A DNA stretch of 64,000 nt from contig JAJOZX010000090.1 of the NCBI GenBank assembly GCA_023014485.1, forward strand, positions 751,001 through 815,000. The letters run 5' to 3'. The stretch is from Bathynomus jamesi. Taxonomy: Eukaryota > Arthropoda > Malacostraca > Isopoda > Cirolanidae. How positions within the stretch are numbered: the stretch's first letter is position 1; each line of letters begins with the position of its first letter. Both the position numbers and the translations under genes were made by a program. Positions 55,201 to 64,000 of this stretch are shown here, piece by piece. Under the pieces are notes generated by a model, which saw only the letters and a list, made by a program, of their open reading frames with translations, did no database searches and was not told where the DNA came from.

Positions 55201-55360
55201 CAAAGTTGAAGTCTTCAAGAAAAGACTGGATGCCTGGCTCAGGACAGTACCAGATGAGCCGGGCGTGCCTGGCTATGTACGGTGGAGAGCGCAAGAAAGC
55301 AACTCGCTCCTCCACCAGGCCAGACCTAGAGGCGGGGCCACCAGCTTGACCTCCGTGTAA
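52298..55360 (+). CDS. LINE-P ORF2: endonuclease and reverse transcriptase
   Basis: 1020 aa, uninterrupted. The endonuclease domain (about residues 10-255) has TETHL near 48-52, YRPPS near 130, GDFNF near 165 and SDHNLI near 245. The reverse transcriptase (about 480-760) has YRPVSLTSHLTKVFERIV, QHGFRSGRSCLSQLIEHYNN, TDFAKAFDKCDH with the first Asp near 622, SVPQGTVLAPLLFIIMLTDI, and FADDTKIS with the Asp pair near 711-712. The C-terminal part includes LEYCSVLTSPYKKEE, NLYSLERRRERYIII and RLDAWLRTVPDEPGVPGY. It nicks chromosomal DNA and reverse-transcribes LINE RNA in place. The motifs fit the jockey/CR1 assemblage; the exact clade needs a tree. All catalytic residues I can check are present. 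Confidence 0.95.
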   Translation: MHKGQRKTENIKIVLANIQGIRPNQSLNKVSYLKGFMDETRADIACLTETHLKDCQGNCENCEHCIDKKEINIEGFNLLRADRTTRRKGGCAIYVQEGHMTETIISKSNSYVELLAVKIEKLNLIVIVIYRPPSTPTEKFSEAIDDIRKLIKAINPPSPNIMICGDFNFPFIKYKKVNRNIYIHQDKGGTREDQEQAKMLMALTNEFMLTQEITENTRKNNCLDLVFTNNTNLIADIKITPTIISDHNLIEISTNMMAALEDNTHIVERSKFGAFNLNSKTINWEAIRSHMAQIEWRTIFENKTTEEMLTTLEEKTLRILEKYAPKSQPKGKRSWLERQKRRLFRKRKRVEAKLGNCGDNGRKIIKEKLEGIDREIQALIKDHTEREEEKAVEAIKENPKYFYSYAKRKTKTRAAIGPLRTGNNELTDDPKEISDTLRAQYESVFSTPKSDKAIPDINAFFEEELQGEYITDFEFTPEDVARAIEQMKLHSAAGPDNWNALLIKNCKNEIATPLYWIWRRSLDTGEIPSILKRANIVPIYKGGDRSQAKNYRPVSLTSHLTKVFERIVREKIYDFLETRERFNENQHGFRSGRSCLSQLIEHYNNILDALEGNDNYDVIYTDFAKAFDKCDHGIIGHKIKDMGITGKVGKWIYNFLSDRLQVVKIQGISSSESEVRSSVPQGTVLAPLLFIIMLTDIDSGVNSNSIVTSFADDTKISRKISDVHDVEALQRDTNKIYKWSEDNMSFNAEKFQLLRYGRKEELKQTAYYAPDRQEIQRSMKAIDLGIIMTDDAKFETQNQIAINKAKRVAGQVLRTFKRRDRTVMIPLLKTLIIPKLEYCSVLTSPYKKEETNKLEETQRHFTAKIDGCKELNYWERLRKLNLYSLERRRERYIIIYIWKMIEKLVPNLKLNPITIQTTLENRKGRMCSVPKLKARQGTSSTLKENSLVVRGPRLFNQLPKDLRNVTGVKVEVFKKRLDAWLRTVPDEPGVPGYVRWRAQESNSLLHQARPRGGATSLTSV

Positions 55361-55395
55361 AGAGAGACCAACACACGAAACAACATAAGGTTCAT

Positions 55396-55420
55396 AAGGT
55401 AAGGTAAGGTAAGGTAAGGT
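55396..55420 (+). repeat. TAAGG tandem tail of LINE-P
   Basis: Five near-perfect AAGGT units form the 3' terminus of the LINE. Short 3' tandem tails replace poly(A) in CR1-group elements. Confidence 0.85.
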
Positions 55421-55459
55421 ATTCAAATACATTGGTAGTAATTCAACTATTTATATGTA

Positions 55460-56159
55460 CAGGGTGTCCATAAATGTTTACCCTGAAAACAGTATGCTCT
55501 CATGTTTTAATGACGAATCTTACATCCGTTTACTTTTTACAGGTGATCTCGTCCACGCATAGAGTTTCTGTGCTGGTGTGTTTCGTCTACCGCATTCGCC
55601 GCTAGGAGTGCTGTAGTAGCTGTTTAGTTAAGATGGCGTCTGTGACAGAGAAGGCACAATGTGTTGTGTGGCTTGCAGAAACAAAATTTCCTGTCAGTGT
55701 TCAGCGAAGGTTCAAAACAAAGTATGGAAAGAATCCACCTGATGTGAAGTTAATTAAGTCTTGGATGAAAAAATTCTTGGAAACTGGAAACGTGGAAAAG
55801 GAAAAGAGCAGTGGTAGACCATCAGTTTCCGATGGGACGGTGGAAAACATTCAAACTACTTTCACACGGTCACCAAGGAAATCGGTGAGACAAGCTTCAT
55901 GCCAACTAAAGATACCGAAGTCTACGGTGAACAAGGTGTTACAGAAACGTTTGAAGTTACACGCCTACAAGGTACAAGGTACCGTTTAGACATTTTACAT
56001 GCCACTAGGGGTGCACATGTGGAAGCTTATTAAGTTCATTAACTATGTATCAAAACTTTGTATGTTTATCTACTTATGATTAAAACTGTGTTTGAATACG
56101 AGTGTTTATTTAAAAGTTATAGCATGCTTTAATCAGGGTAATCATTTATGGACACCCTG
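55460..56159 (+). mobile_element. deleted mariner retaining only the HTH domain
   Basis: The ends are CAGGGTGTCCATAAATGTTT and an inverse copy ending ATTTATGGACACCCTG, with TA flanks. The 700-bp element keeps a clean 5' gene portion and the 3' terminus but no catalytic region, so it is non-autonomous. It lies 42 bp after the LINE-P copy. Confidence 0.9.
55633..55989 (+). pseudogene. mariner-type helix-turn-helix protein, truncated
   Basis: 118 aa from MASVTEKAQCVVWLAETKFP. It includes [60 protein letters not shown] and NKVLQKRLKLHAYKVQ. This is the DNA-binding N-terminus common to mariner-type transposases. The frame stops soon after the point where the catalytic core should begin. If translated it could bind element ends without cutting, which is inference. 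The damaged relative at 3083-3776 has the same domain. Confidence 0.85.
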
Positions 56160-57034
56160 TATTTGTTTCCTTAATACAAGTAAGGTATATGATGGAGTGA
56201 ATCACAGTATTTAAAAACTTAAGAACAGAGAAACTCCTTTGTATATTTTTGGTTAGTTTTAAGAAAGAATGTATGAATTTTTTTATCAAGGAGAAATCTT
56301 GTAAATTGCTTGGGGTGGGGGAGTGGGGGGTTACAGAATAGAATACAGTAAGTATGTATTTGGGCTGGTTCGATTCTTATTTTGAGCAGGCATAACCTAG
56401 AGGGGCCAACATAGTTTTGATTTTATTCTTAGAGATTCACCCGTCTGAATGTTTTGCCTTTTAATGAAACAAAAGTTGGTTATTGTATAAGGTAGCTAAT
56501 ATGTGGTTAAATAAATTAATCTTTGTTAATGATATAAAATGTAGTTTTACTAAAGTTAATAGCTTTTGGACAAGTATTTTAATAAATTGAAAAATCTAAG
56601 GAAATTATTCTGGTAGAAACCTATGAAGATTAGGCTGTTTCTAAAATTTTACTGATTTTTGTATAAGCTAGGTACCTTCCTGGTAAAATAATAAAATAGA
56701 TACCAGAATGATTTGTCTGAATGTTTTACCAATAATATAAACTGTAGTTGAACTAAAGTTGATATCTTTTGGACAAGTATTTTAATAAATTATGGAATCT
56801 AAGGTCTTACCAGATTTTTCATTTGTCGAGAGCCTCCAAACGGGAAAATAACAATAACGAGGAATGCCGAATGAACTAAGCCACGCCCACAAATGCACTT
56901 ACGACGAGATGTGTGTGTGTGTGTGTGACATCCCTAGCTGACATGATAATAGACCCCGTCCAGTGTATGGATGAACGCACGAATAGCTGTGCTTGATTTG
57001 GATGTCCTCTCTGTTTATGTAGTATCACCCCAGA

Positions 57035-57035
<1 letters not shown>
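56160..57035. other. unassigned stretch
   Basis: A diverged direct repeat is visible: TTTTGGACAAGTATTTTAAT with AAATTGAAAAATCTAAGG (about 56565) and TTTTGGACAAGTATTTTAAT with AAATTATGGAATCTAAGG (about 56767). A short GT run lies at 56911-56928. No gene. Confidence 0.5.

Positions 57036-57080
<45 letters not shown>
57036..57080. repeat. CA microsatellite
   Basis: A pure CA run. The frames across it are artefacts. Confidence 0.9.
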
Positions 57081-57083
<3 letters not shown>

Positions 57084-57650
57084 TTCACTGAGAACAGTGT
57101 CCATACTAAATAAATTATTTCCATCTTGATAAAAGAGCTTACTATAGACGCATCCAAGTAAACAGAAATGGATCGAGTTGAGAATTTCCTCCCCGAGTTC
57201 CACATGGATGTTTATTTACAGGAACCTTTTGGAGGCTAACGACGCAAGGTCCTGACTCCCTTTTATGAGATGTATTTGAGGATAAGGAGAGATCAAACTG
57301 TCCTAAATCCCCAACAGAGTTTTCCACTCCTACAAGTGAAATAATTGTGGGCGAGTTGTGGGGGTTTGCTGTAACCTCGCATGCGTCATAAATCTTCTTG
57401 ATGAATGATCTAAACAGTAGTCTTCAATGTGCTGTCGGTGGCCCCTGTAGTTCATATCCTGACGTCACGCACATATTTATTTTTATTTATTTTCCAGTTT
57501 AGGCTCAACTGTTGTTTTTGTTCGTCGTACAAATTAACTTTGAAATTCTTTGGGTATTAAAATGGTGCCCGTTAAAATTCATACTTCCGGTGGCCTCTAA
57601 AGTTCATAGTAACGGTGGCCGCTAAAGTTCATCGTATTATGCCATACATA
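57081..57650. other. unassigned stretch with small GGTGGCC tandem
   Basis: At 57592-57632 the phrase GGTGGCCTCTAAAGTTCAT is followed by GGTGGCCGCTAAAGTTCAT. It resembles the GTGGCCCCCATTAAACTC phrase at 31900. Otherwise nothing is recognised. Confidence 0.5.
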
Positions 57651-57684
57651 TGTATACAAAAATATTATTTTTATTCTTTCTTAT

Positions 57685-57869
57685 CACCCCCCCCCCAACT
57701 CACCTCCAACTCACCCATCCCTCATTACCCTCATCCCTTCATCCTTTTGCGTTATCTTATCCCCCATTCCCCCTTATCATCCCCCGCACCCCCACCAACA
57801 TACATATAAATTTTATAGATATTATTTTTTCTTTATCACTCCCCATTCCCCCTTATTCCCCGCACCCCA

Positions 57870-57905
<36 letters not shown>

Positions 57906-57960
57906 TTATATTGATTTTATTTTACATTTATTTTTATTTTTATTTTTATTTTTTTCGTTA
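57685..57960. repeat. polypyrimidine tract with TA run
   Basis: CCCCCCCC-rich sequence, a TA run at 57876-57901 and a TTTTATT tract follow one another. A proline/leucine frame here is compositional. Confidence 0.8.
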
Positions 57961-58258
57961 TGATCATCCGCCTTTCCAAACCCATTGTTTACATAGCAAC
58001 GCTAAAAATGTTGCTCTTTTTTCATTTACCATTTTTTACCTTTTTTTCCTTTCACCCACCTCCCCCTTACCTTTCGTCACCATGGCAACTGTCTAACTCT
58101 ATGCGTACATACTACTAAAGAGCATAGATATAAACTTTGTATCTGAAGACCTACAAAGGAGTTATAACAACCTCAAAGGCACTCGGAAAATCTTTCCTTT
58201 TCTTGTGGATTACATTCAGTATAGCCATATATACGAGTGTGTGTGTATATAAATATAT

Positions 58259-58338
58259 ATATATGATGAATAAAACCACGAAGGAAAGGAAACACACCCA
58301 CACACACACATATATATATATATATATAATAAGTTATT

Positions 58339-58434
<96 letters not shown>

Positions 58435-58632
58435 TTATTTAGAGGATATGTTTTTATCCCCTTTATTTCCACCTTTCATCTTTAGTATCTTCCTCTTCAC
58501 TCTTTTCACTTTTAGTTTCACTGATGAAAGAAGGCCGATTTAGAAGCGAAATCCTTCTCTCAAACCTTTGAACCTTTGAACCGAATTTTCCAACTGCATC
58601 TTTTGTACAAACAGCTCACATATGGCTATTTC

Positions 58633-58640
<8 letters not shown>
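58259..58640. repeat. Penelope-like tail fragments and microsatellites
   Basis: 58263-58297 repeats the first 35 bases or so of the 7147 palindrome arm. It is followed by CA, TA and a long GT run (58385-58433). At 58515-58560 a strong hairpin AGAAGGCCGATTT / AAATCCTTCT lies in CACTGATGAAAGAAGGCC. This resembles the terminal hairpins of Penelope-type elements, but the assignment is tentative. Confidence 0.45.
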
Positions 58641-58669
<29 letters not shown>

Positions 58670-58671
<2 letters not shown>

Positions 58672-58845
58672 CTTTGGTAACCTTTGGTTAGCTTCAACCC
58701 GAATTGATCATTCTGACGAAGGTCAAGCTTTTCACTCCACGTTAGACCTACAGTTTAATGTGGAATCCGAACCACGCCTCACCAGCAGCCCAGCGTCTTA
58801 ACCACTAGGACACCTAGAGTACCCAATTATCTACCAACCACTTTC
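58670..58845 (-). mobile_element. SINE-B, minus-strand copy
   Basis: The minus strand reads AAGAAAGTGGTTGGTAGATA (SINE-A tail), then GGTGTCCTAGTGGTTAAGAC (A box), GGTTCGGATTCCACA (B box), GCTTGACCTTCGTCAGAATG, ending ACCAAAGGTTACCAAAGG. It carries the same A-tail-to-B junction as at 48500. Confidence 0.85.
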
Positions 58846-58889
58846 TTTATATGTGACAGACAGAACTATATATATATACACGAGTATAC

Positions 58890-59125
58890 ATATGGTGTAG
58901 TGGTTAGTATCGCTGACTACGAATCCATCGGCCCCGGGATCGAGACCCGGTGACGCAGGCGGCATGCAGCAAAACCCAGCTGTTCATCCTTCCACACAAT
59001 AAAGAAAGTGGTAGGGGGTGGTTCGGATTCCACGTTAAACTTTAGGTCTAAGGTGGAGTGACAAGCTTGACCTTCGTCATAATGAACAATTCGGTCGGAA
59101 GCAAAACCAAGGTTAACGAAGATTA
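58890..59125 (+). mobile_element. SINE-A/SINE-B chimera
   Basis: The SINE-A head (GTGTAGTGGTTAGTATCGCT, GGGATCGAGACCC) and body run to AAAGAAAGTGGTAGG, where the sequence jumps to GGTGGTTCGGATTCCACG of SINE-B and its 3' part. The SINE-B A-box region is missing, as from recombination at a short match. Confidence 0.85.
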
Positions 59126-59354
59126 TACGGTACATCTATATATATATAAAATTTAGGGTGGCCCTTATTTTGACATTTTGGAAAGTTCTACCTCTGACCT
59201 TCTCAGGTGGTTCCATTTTGGTAAAAACTAAGATGAGTCAAATATGAGCCAGATTGAATAATATTTAGGGGTGGTTCAAGGGCTTCAAAGTTTGCCCCCT
59301 ATTTGTGACCTCGATGACCTGTTTCCTTTTCTTTGCTTACAGGTTTTATGCATG

Positions 59355-60000
59355 ATGACAACGCGCTCCCACGATTTTCTGGTTAGCCCCGCGGACGGGA
59401 TCGAAGGAAGTAAACTCCCTTCGGGGAAGCAAGTTCTTGGCCACTTCTTGCATCGCCATATTGTTCTCAAAGAAGAAATCCGAACAGCAGCAACTCGGAC
59501 TATCGAGCGAGTCGAAGAGTTCTGGTCTCGCGCCAGAATCCCAAACCAAACATAGCCAGGATTCGATCAAAAAGCTTGAGCAACTCTTCTTCGAGTGGAA
59601 GGAGCTGAAGAGGAACAAAAGCCGTCGAACCCACATCCAACAAGCTAATGAAGCCACGTTCTTAGTCAAAGTCGAGGAACTTTTCGACGTAGCGCACGCT
59701 TATGCCATGGAGCTCATCAAGAATCAAGAAGACAAGCTTTTCCTTGAATCTCAGCGGAAGAAGGGACGACCTGGCTCCCTGGGGGGAGTTGACAAGGTGC
59801 TGCTCCAACAACAGCAGAAACAGAAGAAGGAAGAAAAACTGATGAGGAGACGTCATCGATCACAACTTGACAAAGAAGCCTTGTTGGGAAAAACGGAGCT
59901 GGAGAGCAGCACTGACTCAGAAGAAGATCTGTATCAAGAACCAGGTCCCAGCACAAGTAGTGCGGGTAGTGCCTCTCCGCCACGAAAAAGAGGACGCTAG
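59355..60000 (+). pseudogene. N-terminal part of the outer element's protein
   Basis: It begins MTTRSHDFLVSPADGIEGSK, just after a good 3' splice site (TTTCTTTGCTTACAG at about 59341), suggesting an upstream exon. It continues KQVLGHFLHRHIVLKEEI and RVEEFWSRARIPNQ. A frameshift near 59545 moves it to SIKKLEQLFFEWKELKRNKS and FDVAHAYAMELIKNQEDKLF, then KKGRPGSLGGVDKVL. It ends with a Gln/Lys stretch, an acidic DSEEDL patch and RKRGR, a possible nuclear signal. Function unknown. The whole looks like a DNA-binding or oligomerisation region of a transposase. Confidence 0.6.
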
Positions 60001-60002
60001 GC

Positions 60003-60257
60003 ATGCCGGATACATTCCTGAACGAAGACCCTGGTACATGGAATGACAGGGATGACTTCAAGGCTGCCCAGGCAATCGTCCGCTCTTTAGCAACGACCAA
60101 CGACCATGCAGAGCGAGGCGTTGCCCTGATACAAGACCCGACGTGGTCAGGGCGATTTCAAAATGAAGAGCAGCTGCAATATGCTCTCCAAGTTATCGAG
60201 CAGAGCCGGGCAAACTTTCCTGACGCGAAGAAATCAACGCTGCTGATGAAGTCGTGA
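60003..60257 (+). pseudogene. C-terminal part of the outer element's protein
   Basis: 84 aa. It reads FLNEDPGTWNDRDDFKAAQA, SLATTNDHAERGVALIQDPT, GRFQNEEQLQYALQVIEQSR and ANFPDAKKSTL. This block is typical of the end of long transposon-encoded proteins of unknown class. It directly follows the stop of the N-terminal part, so several hundred internal codons have been deleted. Confidence 0.6.
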
Positions 60258-60381
60258 TGTGCGATTCTGTTATAACCAAGTGTCCCTCTACACTGTTTTG
60301 AAATTATGTAATTACATTTTTGTACAATGATCTTTCTTTATAATAATTCAATTAAAGGAGTCATGGAACAAATATACTTAA

Positions 60382-63028
60382 CCCTTTAATGCCCAGTGTG
60401 TGAAATTTTCATCGTTAACTTTGGAAGCAATTTTAGACCTTCCAGTTCCCAATGTGTGAAATTTAACACATTTCGTATTTTATTAATTACACTGGTCAAC
60501 AACAATTTTGTCACAAGGGTTTTGATGGGTGTTCTAAGTGTACTTTTTCATGCTGAATCTAAATATGAAATCAGATTTTTTCTATCAGGCTTAGTTTACT
60601 TGTGACGCTATGTTCATATTTTCCTCATTTAGCATGATCACAGGATAAAAAAATAATAACATATTATATATAATTAATAACAATATTATAATATAAAACA
60701 TTATAAAAATAATAAATATAATAATATTATATTAATTAATATAACTATAATAAAATATATTAATATTAATATATATGTTGTATTAATTTTTCTGTAAAAT
60801 TAGTACAATTTATTCCTTTGGGGAGAAAGTTCTGATAATGCTGGCAGGATAAATTTGGTCGGAGCAGCAGACTGCGCAGGTTGAAACATGTTTGTACCTG
60901 TTCAGACATGAGCCTAGTTTCTGTGTGTAGAGCAGCTCCAAGTCAGTCTGCTTGTAAATGTCACAGTGTTAACAGCTAGTGTCTGTTGCTTCTTGTTAAT
61001 TTTACACCAGTGTTGTATTCATATAGATGTTTTGTAATGCCGCGGAACTGTCTGAATCATCCTAATTCCTTTTGTTATGTATGTGGTGATCTAACTTTAA
61101 AATCCCAGAAACGTAACTTTACACCATTAGTAAAAAAATGCTATGAACTTTATTTCGGATGTAAAGTAGGCGATCAGGACAAGAGTTGGGCCCCTCACAT
61201 TTGTTGTGTGACATGTGTAAGACTACTTACAGGATGGCTAAACGGTTCACGTCACATGCCATTTGCTATTCCAATGATTTGGAGGGAACCCAAAGATCAC
61301 ACAACAGACTGCTATTTCTGCCTGGTAAATACAAAGGGGATCACTTCAAAAACAAAGAACCTTATGAAATACCCTAATCTACCGTTTGCAATGAGACCAG
61401 TTCCCCACAGTGCTCAACTTCCAGTACCAAATCCTCCTGAACATGTAAGTTTAAGTGATGAGGAATCAAACGTAGCTGTAGCATATCACGAGGAAAAAGA
61501 TGAAGACATTTCTGATCCAACATTTCAGGCTACCTGTTCCTCCAATGAACCACATTTACTGTCACAAGGAGATCTAAATGACCTAGTTCGTGATTTGAAA
61601 TTATCTACGAAGCAGGCTGAACTTTTAGGTTCAAGATTAAAGGGTTGGAATCTACTGCAACGTGACACTAAAGTTTGTTTTTTCCGCAGCCGCCATGATG
61701 AATTCAAAGAATGGTTCTCCCATGAAGATGGACTTGTGTTTTGTAAAGATGTTAATTCAGTCATGGGGGCTCTTGGTCATGAACATAACGTGGATGAGTG
61801 GCGATTGTTCATTGACTCCTCAAAAGTCAGCTTGAAAGCAGTCCTTCTTCACAACGGAAATAAATTTCCTTCTGTACCTATTGCACATGCTGCAAACATG
61901 AAAGAGTCATACGACAACATGAAGTTGCTTTTGGAAAAGTTTCAGTATCAGAAATATAAGTGGAATATCTGTGGAGATCTGAAGGTCATTGCACTTTTGC
62001 TAGGGTTGCAGCTAGGTTACACCAAGTACTGTTGTTTTTTATGAGTGGGACAGTAGGGACAAGCAAAACCACTACGTTAAGAAGGATTGGCCAAAACGCA
62101 CCTCACTTGTTCCAGGCAAGAAAAATGTTGTGAATAGTTCACTTGTTGACCCTGAGAAAGTGTACCTTCCTCCTTTGCATATCAAGCTTGAACTTATGAA
62201 AAACTTTGTTAAAGCGATGGATAAAGCGCAAACAGGATTCACATACTTGAGAAATAAGTTTCCCCGGATCAGTGATGCCAAGATTAAAGAAGACATTTTT
62301 GTAGGCCCTCAGATCAGAGAATTGTTAAGAGATGAGAGATTTGAAGGAGAGTTGAATGAAGTTGAGAAAGCTGCGTGGCAGAGTTTCAAAAGTGTCTGCA
62401 CAAATTTTTTGGGAAATCACAAGGCCGAAAACTATCCTGAAATAGTAGAGATCTTCTTAAGTCTTACCAAGCAATGGGGTGCAATATGTCATTAAAGGTT
62501 CATTTCTTGGACTCTCACTTGGACTTTTTTTCGGAAAACCTGGGTGCGGTAAGCGACGAACATGGTGAGCGTTTTCATCAGGATATTTCTGCCATGGAAA
62601 ACCGTTACCAAGGCAAATGGAGCCCCAGTATGCTGGCTGACTATTGCTGGACTCTTAACAGAGACATGCCTGAGGCAAAGCACAGCAGAAAATCAAAACA
62701 AGCTACTTTTTAAACTACAGGTATGTCTTTTCGATCATATTTTAATAAGTATGTAACTATATGGGTTTTTAAAAATTAAATTGCATATCACACAAAAACC
62801 AGACCTGATAGAGAAATTTTACAAACTTATTTGGATTCAGCACAGAAAATACTATAAGAATAAGGTATTTTCATTCTTGGGACACGAAAAAAAATGTTTT
62901 TTGTTGCCCAGTGTTATGAACAATAAAACTTTGTAAAATATATTTTTCAGTTATTTTGGGTCCAATTAAACGATTTTTATATCCCAATTTTTTTTTTTAC
63001 TTTTCGACTTAATTTGGGTATGAAAGGG
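60382..63028 (+). mobile_element. TTAA-flanked DNA transposon nested in the outer element
   Basis: TTAA occurs at 60378-60381 and 63029-63032. The inner ends CCCTTTAATGCCCAGTGTG and the inverse of CCCTTTCATACCCAAATTA share 12 of the first 14 bases. The left subterminal region repeats CCCARTGTGTGAAATTT. TTAA targets are used by piggyBac and Kolobok. The encoded protein does not look like piggyBac, so Kolobok or an unnamed group is more likely. It is 2.65 kb with one gene. Confidence 0.75.
61037..62713 (+). pseudogene. putative transposase of the TTAA element, two frameshifts
   Basis: It starts MPRNCLNHPNSFCYVCGDLT (ATG at 61037). The N-terminal about 65 residues hold Cys pairs CYVC, CCVTC and a later CYFC, probably zinc-binding. 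An acidic linker follows (residues about 150-185). The core has LNDLVRDLKLSTKQAELLGS, LFIDSSKVSLKAVLLHNGNK, KWNICGDLKVIALLLGLQLG and YTKYCCFL. A base is lost at about 62040, after which EWDSRDKQNHYVKKDWPKRT continues. A second shift lies near 62475, leading to LDSHLDFFSENLGAVSDEHG and ERFHQDISAMENRYQGKWSP. The acids in FIDSS, CGDLK and DEHGE are candidates for a DDE triad. Similar proteins are multicopy and uncharacterised in arthropods as I recall. Confidence 0.7.
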
Positions 63029-63245
63029 TTAATTTCCTAGACAAATAACTTAAACGGCCAACACACTTGGCCTATGTCTGGAGGGGTGCTAGAGTGTACA
63101 AATTTTTACGGCTTTGAGCCACCTCTAGATATTAACATCTTCTGTTCAAATTTCACATAGGATACTTTTTCATAAAAGGGAACCATTTGGCGGGGTCAAC
63201 GTAACATGCTCTGTTCTGAAATTCACCATATGGATAAAGGCCACC

Positions 63246-63248
<3 letters not shown>

Positions 63249-63302
<54 letters not shown>

Positions 63303-63345
63303 ATGCAATTGTCTTCACCGTTGATTAATAAAATATATATATACA
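63249..63345. repeat. TA microsatellite
   Basis: A TA run at 63250-63299 sits against the right end of the outer transposon. A second short run ends at the next mariner. Confidence 0.9.
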
Positions 63346-64000
63346 CAGGGTGGTCCAAAAGTCCCTATCTATTTTGCTGAAATAATAGCATTTTAGGATA
63401 AAAATGTAGTAACATACTTAGATGTATATTTATTTATCAAGCTCAGGTCTAAGATTCGACGTGAGCACCATCAGTGTCTCTGCAAATCTGAAATCTGTCC
63501 ACTGCATTAAGGAACACATTCTCAAGCACCTCTGGGACTATTTTAGCGACTGCCACGACAATGCGGGTTCGCAGATCCTGCAGATCTGTAACTCTTGCTT
63601 TCTAAACCTCAGACTTTATAAAGTCCCACGCAAAGAAGTCGAATGGTGTTAAATCCGGAGATCGGGCTGCCCAGGGCCTGTTTCCAACACGTCTAATCCA
63701 ACGATTTGGTAAGAGCTCATCAAGGTACGCCCAAACGATGTTTGCATAGTGACATGGAGCTCCATCTTGTTGAAGGACAAGTGTCGAGAATGCCATCTGA
63801 ACGAAGCTGGAGTTCCAGAAACTGCTGAAGCATGTCAAGATAAATTGACCCTGTTACCGTAGCTTCTGCAAAGAAAGAAGTTCCATAAATCTTCGATCTT
63901 GTCGTACCCAACCAGACATTAACTTTCGAAGAATCTCTTTCCCATTCGTAGAACTCGGTTGGTTTTTCGCTAGCCAAGATACGGTAATTACGTTGATCAA
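63346..64000 (-). mobile_element. mariner (DD41D-like) element, cut by the window edge
   Basis: It starts CAGGGTGGTCCAAAAGTCCC. The minus strand reads KVNVWLGTTRSKIYGTSFFA, IYLDMLQQFLELQL, then in another frame LVLQQDGAPCHYANIVWAYL, NRPWAARSPDLTPFDFFAWD with FIKSEV, and toward the left end a degraded C-terminus. It is related to the element at 17646. A frameshift lies near 63790. The rest of the gene is beyond the window. Confidence 0.87.

Larger units (their letters stand above)
49935..55417 (+). mobile_element. full-length LINE-P with intact ORFs
   Basis: The 5' UTR (from about 49935) carries a mariner inserted at 50141-51045. ORF1 (51294-52226) and ORF2 (52298-55360) follow, separated by 71 bp and in different frames. 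The 3' end is a short TAAGG tandem tail. GGTATTTAAATACAT before the element (49920-49934) and GGTATTCAAATACAT after it (55418-55432) are 14/15 identical, a probable target duplication. Discounting the mariner it is about 4.6 kb. Three other copies lie in the window (2400-5475, 8705-9128, 40309-41095), all broken. Confidence 0.88.
59154..63248 (+). mobile_element. unclassified DNA transposon with an element nested inside
   Basis: The left end reads TTAGGGTGGCCCTTATTTTG, and the right end is the inverse of ATTAGGGTGGCCTTTATCC. Both sides lie in or next to TA repeats. The element carries two coding pieces (59355-60000 and 60003-60257) resembling the start and end of a multicopy arthropod protein I recall only as uncharacterised. 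The middle is missing. A second element (60382-63028, TTAA-flanked) is inserted after the second piece. Without it the outer element is about 1.45 kb. The superfamily is not known to me. Confidence 0.7.

Noticed and set aside
55396..55420. Telomeric repeat after LINE-P
   Set aside because: The unit is TAAGG, not the arthropod TTAGG, and it fits the family's 3' tail.

Overview
The window reads as a transposon graveyard from an arthropod genome, most likely a crustacean. Three things point to this: short interstitial runs of the arthropod telomere-type motif (AACCT/TTAGG), very dense TA, GT and GA microsatellites, and LINE, mariner and hAT families typical of arthropods. I found no convincing host gene, rRNA or functional tRNA. 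Nearly every recognisable coding stretch belongs to a mobile element.

Layout. 1-5475 holds a CR1-type LINE endonuclease piece, the 3' end of a second LINE, and an old minus-strand copy of a PHD/CCCH LINE ('LINE-P') split by a mariner (3083-3776) and a hAT (4142-4978). 5649-8699 holds two hAT elements with CATCCG-rich ends around a 143-bp perfect palindrome. 9131-20516 is dominated by three copies of one DNA transposon (R1). Each copy carries the same 203-bp element type (M1) at a different site. R1 copy 1 also hosts a Merlin transposon, and copy 2 hosts a short inverted-repeat element that itself hosts an RTE-like LINE. 17646-31249 holds a series of mariner elements, several of them long inverted duplications. 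A LINE at 25262-26225 is interrupted by a 5S rRNA-derived SINE. 34300-37873 is a Tc1 element split by a hAT and by a DD37E-type element. 38880-39600 is a Penelope-like fragment. 42062-43112 and 48370-48668 hold two tRNA-derived SINE families. 46404-47558 is a nearly perfect palindrome with arms of about 575 bp. 49935-55417 is an apparently full-length LINE-P with two intact ORFs and a likely target-site duplication. 59154-63248 is an unclassified DNA transposon carrying a second one bounded by TTAA.

Working picture. One LINE family (LINE-P) looks recently competent: PHD/CCCH ORF1 plus a 1020-aa EN/RT ORF2. A 185-bp-TIR mariner at 28067-29703 is close to intact. Most other copies are truncated, frameshifted or rearranged. 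The most unusual theme is repeated inverted duplication: at least seven loci would transcribe into long hairpins, five of them covering mariner-type transposase sequence. These could supply small RNAs against the same families, but that step is inference.
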